37,108 nt of DNA, from NCBI GenBank assembly GCA_027297435.1, contig JAPUIA010000162.1, positions 1-37,108 on the forward strand, read 5' to 3'. The position numbers and the translations under genes are program-made. Of this stretch, positions 7,199 to 14,963 are shown piece by piece. The notes below the pieces were generated by a model. It saw only the letters and a program-made list of their open reading frames with translations. It was not told the origin of the DNA and made no database searches. The DNA comes from Gammaproteobacteria bacterium. Lineage in GTDB: Bacteria > Pseudomonadota > Gammaproteobacteria > Pseudomonadales > Azotimanducaceae. Every line of letters begins with the position of its first letter. The first letter of the stretch is position 1.

Positions 7199-8740
7199 GT
7201 GACCGCACGCATCCCGCTATTCGCAATCTTGTTTTTATGCGCAGCCGTCGCGGCGGACGCGCTAGAAGACCCGGCGCTGGAGGACCAGGCGCTGCAGGAC
7301 CAGCGACCCAACGTGATACTGATGTTTGCCGATGACCTGGGATACGGTGATCTGGGTAGTTACGGTGCGCAGGACATTGCCACACCAAATCTCGATACGC
7401 TGGCAGCGGGTGGCCAGCGTTGGACCGATTTTTATGTCGCGGCCCCCGTTTGCTCGCCGAGTCGAGGTGCTTTACTAACCGGCCGTTTGCCGGTGCGCAC
7501 CGGATTGTACGGCCGCCAGATTCGCGTGTTGTTTCCCGGCGACTCGGAAGGCATGCCACATTCAGAGGTAACTCTTGCCGAGGTATTGCGAGATGCGGGT
7601 TATCAAACCGCGATCGTGGGCAAGTGGCACCTGGGCGATGCATCCCATCGCTTGCCGACGCGCCACGGTTTCGATGAATGGTTCGGCATTCCGTACTCCA
7701 ACGATATGGATTGGGCGGACGGCGTCAGTTTTGACGAGGCGTTGCGGATGCGGGCTGCAGGACGAGGGGATGAAGTGACGGCCCTGTATGCGGCACGCTA
7801 TCAACGCTACTTCGATCCGAGGCTTGAATTCTGGAATGTGCCACTCATGCGTAGCCGCCGGATTGGACCGTCCTTTGAGGATTCGGTCGTGGAGCGCCCG
7901 ACGGATCAGCGAACGCTCACACGGCGCTACACCGAAGAGGCGGTGCGAATCATCGAGCGTGCCGAAAAACCCTTCTTCTTATATATGCCCTATACGATGC
8001 CTCACACCCCGATTTTCCGCAGTGAGGCCTTTGCCGGTCGAAGCGCAAGAGGGCGCTATGGAGACGTCATCGAAGAAATTGATTGGAGCGTGGGTGAGGT
8101 TATAAAAACACTTAAAAAACAAGGTATTGAGAGAGATACCTTAGTCGTTTTCACAAGTGACAACGGGCCCTGGCTAACCATGCGGGAACACGGCGGATCG
8201 GCAAGTCCTCTACGCCACGGTAAGGGCACCACGTTCGAGGGAGGCGTGCGCGTTCCCGCCATCTTTTCGTGGCCGGGTACGGTCGAACCCGCGGTTATCG
8301 AAGCCATTGGTATGGCCGCCGACCTCTTCACGACGATTGCCAAGCTTGCCGGTGGCACGTTGCCTGACGACCGCGAGATAGACGGTGTGGACTTGAGTAG
8401 AACGCTGTTGCGCGGCGAGCCGAGTCCGCGCCGATGGTTGGCCTACTATCGCGCCGGCGAGCTAACGGCGTTTCGAAGTGGCGATTACAAGATACATTTC
8501 GTGACCGAGGGTGCTTACGGTGATCCACCACCAAGGCAACAGCACGACGAACCGTTGTTGTACAACTTGCGTGAAGACCCCGGCGAACAGATAGAGATAT
8601 CTGCGGCGCATCCCGGCGTCGTCGCGCGACTTGTTAGGGAAGCCGAACGGCACAAAGCATCAATTACGCTGGCCGAACCGATATTCGATCAGCGCTTGGC
8701 AACGCTGGTCATCACGAACGACCAGAAAGGGGGACACTGA
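7199..8740 (+). CDS. exported sulfatase (arylsulfatase A family)
   Basis: 513 residues starting at GTG 7199, preceded by a strong AGGGGAGG about 14-20 bases upstream. A signal peptide (MTARIPLFAILFLCAAVAADA) is followed by an odd acidic mini-repeat (EDPALEDQALQDQ). Catalytic features: metal-binding FADDLGYGD near residue 44; CSPSRGALLTGR at about residue 85, where the Cys of C-x-P-S-R becomes formylglycine; GKWHLG near 140; and SDNGPW near 322. The Cys type needs a formylglycine-generating enzyme, which is not in this window. It hydrolyses a sulfate ester in the periplasm. It overlaps the acyl-CoA dehydrogenase start by one base, an unusual partner for a sulfatase. Substrate unknown. Confidence 0.88.
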   Translation: MTARIPLFAILFLCAAVAADALEDPALEDQALQDQRPNVILMFADDLGYGDLGSYGAQDIATPNLDTLAAGGQRWTDFYVAAPVCSPSRGALLTGRLPVRTGLYGRQIRVLFPGDSEGMPHSEVTLAEVLRDAGYQTAIVGKWHLGDASHRLPTRHGFDEWFGIPYSNDMDWADGVSFDEALRMRAAGRGDEVTALYAARYQRYFDPRLEFWNVPLMRSRRIGPSFEDSVVERPTDQRTLTRRYTEEAVRIIERAEKPFFLYMPYTMPHTPIFRSEAFAGRSARGRYGDVIEEIDWSVGEVIKTLKKQGIERDTLVVFTSDNGPWLTMREHGGSASPLRHGKGTTFEGGVRVPAIFSWPGTVEPAVIEAIGMAADLFTTIAKLAGGTLPDDREIDGVDLSRTLLRGEPSPRRWLAYYRAGELTAFRSGDYKIHFVTEGAYGDPPPRQQHDEPLLYNLREDPGEQIEISAAHPGVVARLVREAERHKASITLAEPIFDQRLATLVITNDQKGGH

Positions 8741-10011
8741 TGGATTTCGACATTCCACAAGACATGCTCGACTACCTCAAGGAGTTGGACGACTTTATCG
8801 AGAAAGAGATCAAGCCGTTGCAGGCGGAGAACGATAACGAACGCTATTTCGATTACCGGCGAGAAGATGCGCGAACCGATTGGCACCGTGGCGGACTACC
8901 CAATGAAGAGTGGGAAGCGCTACTGGCGGAAGCCAGACGGCGTGCCGACAAAGCCGGACACTACCGCTACGCCTTGGCAAAGGAATACGGTGGCAAAGAA
9001 GGTACCAACCTGGGCATGGCAATCATCCGCGAGCACTTGGCGGCCAAAGGACTCGGTTTACACAACGATCTGCAAACCGAGCATTCCATCGTTGGTAACA
9101 ATGTCGGGCTGTTGCTGATGATCGCCTACGGTACCGAAGAGCAACAAGCCGAGTGGATCGACGACCTTGCCGAAGGGCGGCGCGGTTTTGCTTTTGGTAT
9201 CACCGAGCCGGAACACGGATCGGACGCGACTCACATGGAAACCACCGCCCGACGCGACGGTGACGAATGGGTGATCAACGGCGAAAAGACGTGGAACACC
9301 GGTATTCACAAAGCCAAGTACGACATGATCATGGCGCGTACCAGCGGCAAGGCGGGTGATGGGCACGGTATCACCGCATTCTTGACGCCGACCGATGCGG
9401 AGGGCTTCAAGATCGAAGAGATGCTCTGGACGTTCAATATGCCGACCGACCACGGGCGCATCTCGCTCACCGACGTAAGAGTGCCGCATGGCGCGATCTT
9501 CGGCGGGGAGGGCACCGGTCTGCAGGTCGTGCAGCACTTTTTCAACGAGAACCGGATCCGTCAGGCCGCCTCCAGCTTGGGTGCGGCGCAGTATTGTGTG
9601 AACGAATCGGTGCAGTACGCGAAGATTCGCAAACCGTTCGGCAAACCGCTGTCGATCAATCAAGGCATCCAGTTTCCGCTGGTCGAGTTGCAAACCCAAT
9701 GTGAAATGCTGCGTGCGATGATCCACAAGACCGCGTGGATGATGGATAAGTACGGTGCCTTCTCGCAGTCGGACAAGGTGTCGATGTGCAACTACTGGTC
9801 GAACCGGCTGTGCTGTGAGGCGGCCGACCGGGCGATGCAGGTGCATGGCGGGCTCGGTTACTCCAGACACAAACCGTTCGAGCACATCTACCGTCACCAC
9901 CGCCGTTATCGGATTACCGAGGGTGCGGAAGAGATTCAGATGCGCCGCGTCGCCGGGTACATGTTTGGCTACATGAAGCAGGGGGCACCGAAGGGCGTGA
10001 TAGAAGCTTAG
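8740..10011 (+). CDS. acyl-CoA dehydrogenase family protein (LvaC / ACAD10-11-like)
   Basis: 423 residues, cytosolic, FAD-dependent. The middle has the flavin/substrate motif FAFGITEPEHGSDA, the beta-domain WVINGEKTWNTG, the 'FNMPTDHGRISLTDVRVP' shape, and the C-terminal helix bundle with RIRQAASSLGAAQYC and RKPFGKPLS. The end reads YRITEGAEEIQMRR, where the Glu of TEG is the position of the catalytic base in many acyl-CoA dehydrogenases. Its start overlaps the sulfatase stop and the APH-type kinase begins 2 bases after it. In Pseudomonas putida levulinate use, LvaC of this type works with the kinase LvaA on 4-hydroxyacyl-CoA; I infer the same logic here. Ordinary fatty acyl-CoA or branched-chain dehydrogenation is the alternative. 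Confidence 0.9.
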   Translation: MDFDIPQDMLDYLKELDDFIEKEIKPLQAENDNERYFDYRREDARTDWHRGGLPNEEWEALLAEARRRADKAGHYRYALAKEYGGKEGTNLGMAIIREHLAAKGLGLHNDLQTEHSIVGNNVGLLLMIAYGTEEQQAEWIDDLAEGRRGFAFGITEPEHGSDATHMETTARRDGDEWVINGEKTWNTGIHKAKYDMIMARTSGKAGDGHGITAFLTPTDAEGFKIEEMLWTFNMPTDHGRISLTDVRVPHGAIFGGEGTGLQVVQHFFNENRIRQAASSLGAAQYCVNESVQYAKIRKPFGKPLSINQGIQFPLVELQTQCEMLRAMIHKTAWMMDKYGAFSQSDKVSMCNYWSNRLCCEAADRAMQVHGGLGYSRHKPFEHIYRHHRRYRITEGAEEIQMRRVAGYMFGYMKQGAPKGVIEA

Positions 10012-10013
10012 TT

Positions 10014-11429
10014 GTGGCGGGCGCCGATTTTGAGGCCAAGCTGGACGCGGTGGTCAAACGCCACATTCCGGATTGTGACGGCTTGCTATCGGCTGAGCGG
10101 CTTTCGGGTGGTGCTAGTCAAGAAACCTATCGTTTGATGACCCGTGCCGGTGATGGTGAACGAACGTTGGCCATGCGCCGGGCGCCGGGTGGTGTCAAAG
10201 TGGAACCTGTCCCTAACCGTCCCGGGCTCGCGATCGAAGCCTTGCTGATGCGATCGGCGCAAGCAGCGGGTGTGCCGGAGCCCCAAGTTTTCTACGTTTT
10301 GCAGGACGCCGACGGTCTGGGCGAGGGCTTCATCATGGAGTGGTTGATGGGTGAAGCCTTGGGCGCGCGCATCGTGCGTTCGCCCGCGCTGGATGAGATC
10401 CGCCCCAAGCTCGCCTTCGAATGTGGCGAGATACTGGCGCGCATCCACGCGATCGACCTGAAGGCCACCGGCCTCGACCAGCATCTCGATACGACAACGA
10501 CCGCGGATTACGTCGATCAGACTTGGGAGCGCTATCGATTGTTCGATACGCCTCAGCCAATGATCGATTACGCCGGTCGATGGTTGATGGATCATCTGCC
10601 GGACAACGTTGAACCCGTGCTGGTCCACAACGATTTTCGCAACGGCAACATTATGGTCTCGCCCGAAGGCGTCGTAGCAGTCTTGGACTGGGAAGTCGCC
10701 CACATCGGTGATCCGGTGCGCGACCTCGGCTGGATCTGCACGAATTCGTGGCGCTTCGGGCGCAGTGACCTGCCCGTTGGCGGCTTCGGACGCCTCGAAG
10801 ATTTGCTCGCCGGATACGAATCCGTTTCCGGAACCAAAGTGGATCGCGAGCGTGTCAAATTTTGGGAGGTGTTCGGATCGTTCTGGTGGGCGATTGGTTG
10901 TCTTGGCATGGCCGAGCACTATCGGGTGGGTCCCGATCAAACCGTCGAGAGGCCCGCCATCGGGCGTCGTTCTTCGGAATGCCAGGTCGACTGTGTCAAC
11001 TTGCTGATGCCCGGTCCGATAGAACTGGTCACGCCGATGGATCTCACAAGCTCGAAGGACATGCCGCGAATCGATGAACTGCTGATCAGCGTGCGCGATT
11101 TTCTACGCGGCGACGTCATGTCTGAGACTCGAGGCCGCAGCAACTTCATGGCTCGCGTGGCCAGTAACTCGCTGGATATCGTGTTGCGCGAGCTGGCGCT
11201 GGGTCAAGCCGGTAGAGGGCTCGAACAAGCACGGTTAAAGCGGTTGCTGGACGCCGAGGATAGCCTCGATGCACTCAGGTGGGGGTTGGTAGGCGGGTTG
11301 CGCGACGGTAGCATCGCGCTCGATTTACCGGGGTTGGCCGAGCACCTGCGCACCACCGTGGTCAATCAGATTGCGATCGATCAGCCGAAATATTCGGGAT
11401 TCAAAACTGCAACCTTGGGAGCGCGTTGA
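10014..11429 (+). CDS. APH-type phosphotransferase with C-terminal extension, LvaA-like acyl-CoA kinase candidate
   Basis: 471 residues from GTG 10014, only 2 bases after the dehydrogenase stop. The N-terminal 350 residues are an aminoglycoside-phosphotransferase/choline-kinase fold: nucleotide loop LSGGASQETYRL, the catalytic loop LVHNDFRNGNIMV (H-x-D-x4-N pattern) and metal site VLDWEVAHIGDPVRDLGW. Proteins of this branch stand beside acyl-CoA dehydrogenases; LvaA phosphorylates 4-hydroxyvaleryl-CoA, and vertebrate ACAD10/11 fuse both domains. The last 110 residues (from about MSETRGRSNFM) form a separate small helical domain that in other bacteria I believe is often a free-standing gene next to the kinase, perhaps LvaB-like; that part is inference. 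Its stop overlaps the ATG of the aminotransferase. A true antibiotic-resistance role is unlikely. Confidence 0.85.
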   Translation: MAGADFEAKLDAVVKRHIPDCDGLLSAERLSGGASQETYRLMTRAGDGERTLAMRRAPGGVKVEPVPNRPGLAIEALLMRSAQAAGVPEPQVFYVLQDADGLGEGFIMEWLMGEALGARIVRSPALDEIRPKLAFECGEILARIHAIDLKATGLDQHLDTTTTADYVDQTWERYRLFDTPQPMIDYAGRWLMDHLPDNVEPVLVHNDFRNGNIMVSPEGVVAVLDWEVAHIGDPVRDLGWICTNSWRFGRSDLPVGGFGRLEDLLAGYESVSGTKVDRERVKFWEVFGSFWWAIGCLGMAEHYRVGPDQTVERPAIGRRSSECQVDCVNLLMPGPIELVTPMDLTSSKDMPRIDELLISVRDFLRGDVMSETRGRSNFMARVASNSLDIVLRELALGQAGRGLEQARLKRLLDAEDSLDALRWGLVGGLRDGSIALDLPGLAEHLRTTVVNQIAIDQPKYSGFKTATLGAR

Positions 11430-12782
11430 TGTCATCCGGGAAGCTGGACGGAAAAAAAACTGGCCCAAGGGCTGAACCGCCAGGCGCTGGAAGCGTACTG
11501 GATGCCCTTCACCGGCAACCGGATGTTCAAAGACGACCCGCGCATGATCGTCGGCGCAAAAGGCTGCTACTTCACCGACGATAAAGGCCGGCAGATATAC
11601 GATTCATTGTCCGGGCTTTGGTGCACGCCGCTAGGGCACGCCAACCCGGATATCGTCGCAGCGGTGCGCGAACAAATCGACACGCTCGATTACGCCCCTG
11701 GATTCCAATTCGGCCAACCGCTCGCGTTCGAGTTGGCCAACCGTCTGACGAATATGGCCCCCGACGGTCTCGACTACGCCTTCATTTGTCAATTCCGGAT
11801 CTGATGCGGCCGATACGTCTATGAAGATGGCGCGCGCGTACTGGCGCCTAAAGGGGCAGCCCAGCAAGACCAACTCATCGGACGAGCCAGGGGTTATCAC
11901 GGCGTCAATTTCGCGGGTACCAGTCTCGGTGGTATCGGTCCTAATCGGAAGTTGTTCGGATTGTTGGCCGACGCCGATCACCTTCCGCACACGCTGTTGG
12001 AGGAGAACGCGTACGCCAAGGGTTCGCCCCGGTACGGGGGGCTGGAACTTGCCGATGCGCTCGAAGAGATCGTCGCGTTACACGATGCTTCCAATATCGC
12101 CGCCGTCATCGTGGAGCCGGTTGCCGGGTCAGGGGGCGTCATCCCACCCCCGGCGGGTTATCTCAAGCGCCTGCGTGAGCTCTGCGACAAGCACGACATT
12201 CTGTTGGTATTCGATGAGGTGATTACCGGCTTCGGGCGCACGGGCAACGCCTTCGCCGCGCAGACGTTCGATGTGCAGCCCGACATCATGAATCTGGCCA
12301 AGGCGCTTACCAACGGTACGATTCCCATGGGCGTGGTGATCGCCGACAGGACCATCTATGAGACGTTCATGTCGAGCGCCGAGTTCGACTCACAGATCGA
12401 GTTTCCGCACGGGTATACCTACTCGGCACATCCGGTGGCTTGCGCCGCTGCGTTAGCGGCACTCGACGTATACGAACGCGATGACATGTGGCAGAAATCC
12501 GCCGAGCTATCCAAGCACTTGGAACGCGCCGTGCATGAGCTTCGTGACGAACCGTACGTGACGGATATTCGCAACTACGGGTTGGCGGCCGCCGTGCAGC
12601 TAGAAGGTATTGCCGGCGAGCCGGGTAAGCGTCCGTTGCAGGCAACGATAAAGTGTTGGGAAAAGGAGCTTTACGTGCGGTGTGGGGGCGATACGTTGCA
12701 ACTCGCCCCGCCTTTCATCTCGACCCCGGAGGAAATCGAGTCGATGTGCGGCAAGATCCGGGAAACGTTGCGAGAGATATAG
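11429..12782 (+). pseudogene. class III (omega) aminotransferase, broken by three single-base indels
   Basis: Read across frames this is a nearly full-length (about 450 aa) PLP-dependent omega-amino acid:pyruvate aminotransferase, starting at ATG 11429 within the kinase stop. Three shifts are needed: one extra A in an A8 run (11452-11459), one extra A at about 11784 (before ...FVNSGSDAADTS), and one missing base near 11869 (before LIGRARGYHG). Corrected reading gives AYWMPFTGNRMF, YDSLSGLWC, VNSGSDAADT, DEVITGFGR, and the PLP lysine in MNLAKALTNG; no stop codon lies within the corrected frame. The longest intact piece is 11952-12782 (276 aa), which keeps the Lys but lacks the N-terminal domain. 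Either a very young pseudogene or local sequence errors. Intact, it would deaminate a beta- or omega-amino acid made by the upstream pathway. Confidence 0.85.
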
Positions 12783-12784
12783 CG

Positions 12785-12814
12785 ACGTCGTAAATGAGGG
12801 TTAGAAGACGACGT
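12785..12814. terminator. inverted repeat at the convergent aminotransferase / transporter junction
   Basis: Perfect 7-bp arms ACGTCGT (12785-12791) and ACGACGT (12808-12814) with a 16-base loop, placed right after the aminotransferase stop; the right arm falls in the last codons of the minus-strand transporter. No T-run follows on either strand, so termination is only suggested by position. Confidence 0.3.
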
Positions 12815-14162
12815 AGCGAATGACGGCAAGCGCCATGACGCACTGAAATACGAACACCGACCAAAGTGCGATGTACATCGGTCGCGAGGGTCTGACGCGC
12901 TGGTCCATGTGGTGGCGCTGCAGCCAGAGCGTGGCCCCGCTTTGAATCGGCAAAAACAATGCAGCCGTTATCGCACCGATCGTGACCAGCACCACTGGAT
13001 TTTGAAAAGTCATGTACAACACGAAACTCAAGACCGGTATCACCAAAACATAGCCGCGTATCCAAAGTTTTCGTCGCACGTTGGCACGATCGATGATGCC
13101 CAGTTCGATCAGGTATTCGGGTATGAAACGGCCGCCAGCGCCGATGGCCGACAAAACCGTGGAAAACAGGATGAAGAACGCGCCGACGCCGAACACCCAC
13201 AACGACCAGGCGCCTAGCGTCTCGGTGAACATGCTGGACAACACTCGGATGGTTTCGAGGCCTTCGGGATTCTGGCCGAGCCGATGGAGTACGCCTGCAC
13301 CCAGAAAATAGAAGGGCAACGTCGCGAGCGTCAGGAGCACCAGCGTCACCCACACGTCGGTGTGCAACACCTTGATCCAGCCCTTGGCGCGTGCGACCCA
13401 CTCCGGGTCGTCGCGATCGGGACCGATGTAGCTCGGGTAGCCTTTCTCGACACACCAATAGGTGTAGGCGGCGGTCTCCCCCGAATTGACGCCCGTGTAC
13501 CCGTACATAGCGAGCGCAATGACGAAGTATTCGGTCGGAAATTCGAAGGTGAATCCGGATTTCACGTCGTCTAGCGTCATGCGGTACTCCGTAAACTGCA
13601 TCAACACCGCACAAACGATGGTCAACACCGTAAAGCTGATCACGAATACGAGCATCGCGCGTTCGATACGCAGATAGGTTCCGGTACCGAGTACCAATAT
13701 GGTACCGAGCGAGATAGTAGCGGTTGCGATAATCGGATCGATGTCCACCAGCAGTTGCAGCGCCTGTCCGGCGCTGCCGATGATGCCGCTCAAACCGAGT
13801 ACGCCGGGTACGAAAGCGAGCAGTCCCAATCCGATGGGCCAGCTGAAAGGACCCCACGGTCCCGGTATGCGACCGGGAAGACGGTTGAGCGCGCGTAGGT
13901 AGGTATCGCCGGAGGTGATGACGTAGCGGGTAATCTCCGCTTGAACGATCGACTTGCTCCAGCAGGATACCAGTACCCACCACAAGAGCACGAAGCCCGC
14001 TTGGGCTCCGAGGCTCGAGGTCAGCAGGATCTCGCCCGACCCGACGATCGAACCCGATACGATGATGCTAGGCCCGAGGTGTTTGATGCGTCCGGCAAGA
14101 CGGGTCGGCGGTGCAACCGCCTCGCCGGGGCGTTGGGTATAGAGATCGATGGCGTCAGTCAA
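12801..14162 (-). CDS. NRAMP-family-like membrane transporter lacking the DPGN motif
   Basis: 453 residues with about 11 hydrophobic segments, so an inner-membrane transporter. Order and spacing resemble NRAMP/MntH: an N-terminal cytosolic part with HLGPSIIVSG leading into TM1, then LLWWVLVSCWSKSIVQAEITRY, and a long loop (YPSYIGPDRDDPEW) after the TM6 region. But TM1 reads SIVGSGEILL where metal-transporting NRAMPs have DPGN, and the TM6 region reads ALAMYGYTGVNSGE with no MPH. It therefore belongs to an NRAMP-related branch whose substrate is uncertain (possibly Mg or not a metal at all). It converges on the aminotransferase and diverges from the SDR gene across 118 bp. Fold confidence is fairly high; substrate is not assigned. 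Confidence 0.75.
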   Translation of the reverse strand: MTDAIDLYTQRPGEAVAPPTRLAGRIKHLGPSIIVSGSIVGSGEILLTSSLGAQAGFVLLWWVLVSCWSKSIVQAEITRYVITSGDTYLRALNRLPGRIPGPWGPFSWPIGLGLLAFVPGVLGLSGIIGSAGQALQLLVDIDPIIATATISLGTILVLGTGTYLRIERAMLVFVISFTVLTIVCAVLMQFTEYRMTLDDVKSGFTFEFPTEYFVIALAMYGYTGVNSGETAAYTYWCVEKGYPSYIGPDRDDPEWVARAKGWIKVLHTDVWVTLVLLTLATLPFYFLGAGVLHRLGQNPEGLETIRVLSSMFTETLGAWSLWVFGVGAFFILFSTVLSAIGAGGRFIPEYLIELGIIDRANVRRKLWIRGYVLVIPVLSFVLYMTFQNPVVLVTIGAITAALFLPIQSGATLWLQRHHMDQRVRPSRPMYIALWSVFVFQCVMALAVIRYVVF

Positions 14163-14280
14163 TGTACTGCTTGCACCGTGAGGGGTATGCGGGTGCGTTT
14201 CAACTTGGTTTTCTCCGTAATCCCCAAGTGATTATGCAGCAGGGTATGATGTTCTGGAACTCGAGATTTTGAGCGGGACT

Positions 14281-14952
14281 ATGGACTTGACCGGCAAACG
14301 GGTGATCGTCACCGGCGGAGCGGGCATTCTGGGCCAGGCGGTGGGTGCGACGTGTCAGCGGAACGGTGCGGCCGTTGTCATGCTGGATATCGTTGAAGGA
14401 TTCGAATCGGACCTTGGCGACACACACACAGTGGATCTGACCGATATTGATGCCGTGCGGCGCTGTGTTGATGCAGTCGGTAACTTCGATGTTGTCTGCA
14501 ACATCGCCGGGGGGTTCGATATGGGGCTCGACGTGTCTGAGATCACCGACGAGCATTGGGATGCGATGTTCGACATCAATGTGACGACACTGCGCAACGT
14601 GTTGCGCGTTACCCTCCCGCGGTTGGTCGAGCGTGGTGGCGGCAGCATCGTCAACGTCGGTGCGTTGGGCGCGCTGCAGGGACAGGCCGCCATGGGTGCA
14701 TACACAGCAGCCAAGTCTGTGGTGATGCGTTTGACGGAGGCAGCCTCGGCCGAGGTGCGCCAACACGGGGTCAACGTCAACGCGGTGCTTCCGAGCCTGA
14801 TCGATACGCCGCGCAACCGCTCCGACCTGCCGAATGCGGACTTCGCTACCTGGGTAAGTCCAGGCAAGTTGGCCAACGTGGTATGTTTTCTTGCGTCTGA
14901 TGCCGCGTCCGACGTCCACGGCGTGTTGCTGCCGGTGGCGGGACGCGTGTAG
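14281..14952 (+). CDS. short-chain dehydrogenase/reductase without the usual catalytic serine
   Basis: 223 residues from ATG 14281 (a TTG at 14269 would add four residues; the ATG start gives the typical MDLTGKRVIVTGG opening). NAD(P)-binding glycine motif TGGAGILG, the structural NIAG, and the catalytic YTAAK are present. In SDR enzymes the active-site Ser lies 13 residues before the Tyr; here that stretch reads VNVGALGALQG, with Ala/Gly at the position. The protein is also somewhat short. It begins a three-gene plus-strand unit with the Nudix hydrolase (11-base gap) and the HpaH-like hydratase, so it may act in aromatic ring-product metabolism. It may be catalytically weak or use another residue. 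Confidence 0.8.
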   Translation: MDLTGKRVIVTGGAGILGQAVGATCQRNGAAVVMLDIVEGFESDLGDTHTVDLTDIDAVRRCVDAVGNFDVVCNIAGGFDMGLDVSEITDEHWDAMFDINVTTLRNVLRVTLPRLVERGGGSIVNVGALGALQGQAAMGAYTAAKSVVMRLTEAASAEVRQHGVNVNAVLPSLIDTPRNRSDLPNADFATWVSPGKLANVVCFLASDAASDVHGVLLPVAGRV

Positions 14953-14963
14953 GCCGGGATTGC

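Noticed and set aside
9058-9900. Antisense open frame of 280 aa across the acyl-CoA dehydrogenase
   Set aside because: Lies opposite a textbook acyl-CoA dehydrogenase; biased composition and no motif.
10086-10940. Antisense open frame of 284 aa across the APH-type kinase
   Set aside because: Opposite the kinase catalytic loop; no recognisable domain.
10014-11429. Aminoglycoside resistance kinase
   Set aside because: The motifs are of the APH fold in general; the acyl-CoA dehydrogenase neighbour and sequence branch indicate a metabolic kinase.
11452-11459. Programmed frameshift at the A8 run as the sole explanation
   Set aside because: Two further indels downstream would still break the gene, so slippage alone cannot restore it.
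12715-13983. Long minus-strand open frame (422 aa) overlapping the NRAMP-like gene
   Set aside because: Same strand, different frame from a convincing multi-helix transporter; Arg/His/Thr-rich with no natural domains, typical of an overlapping frame in GC-rich DNA.
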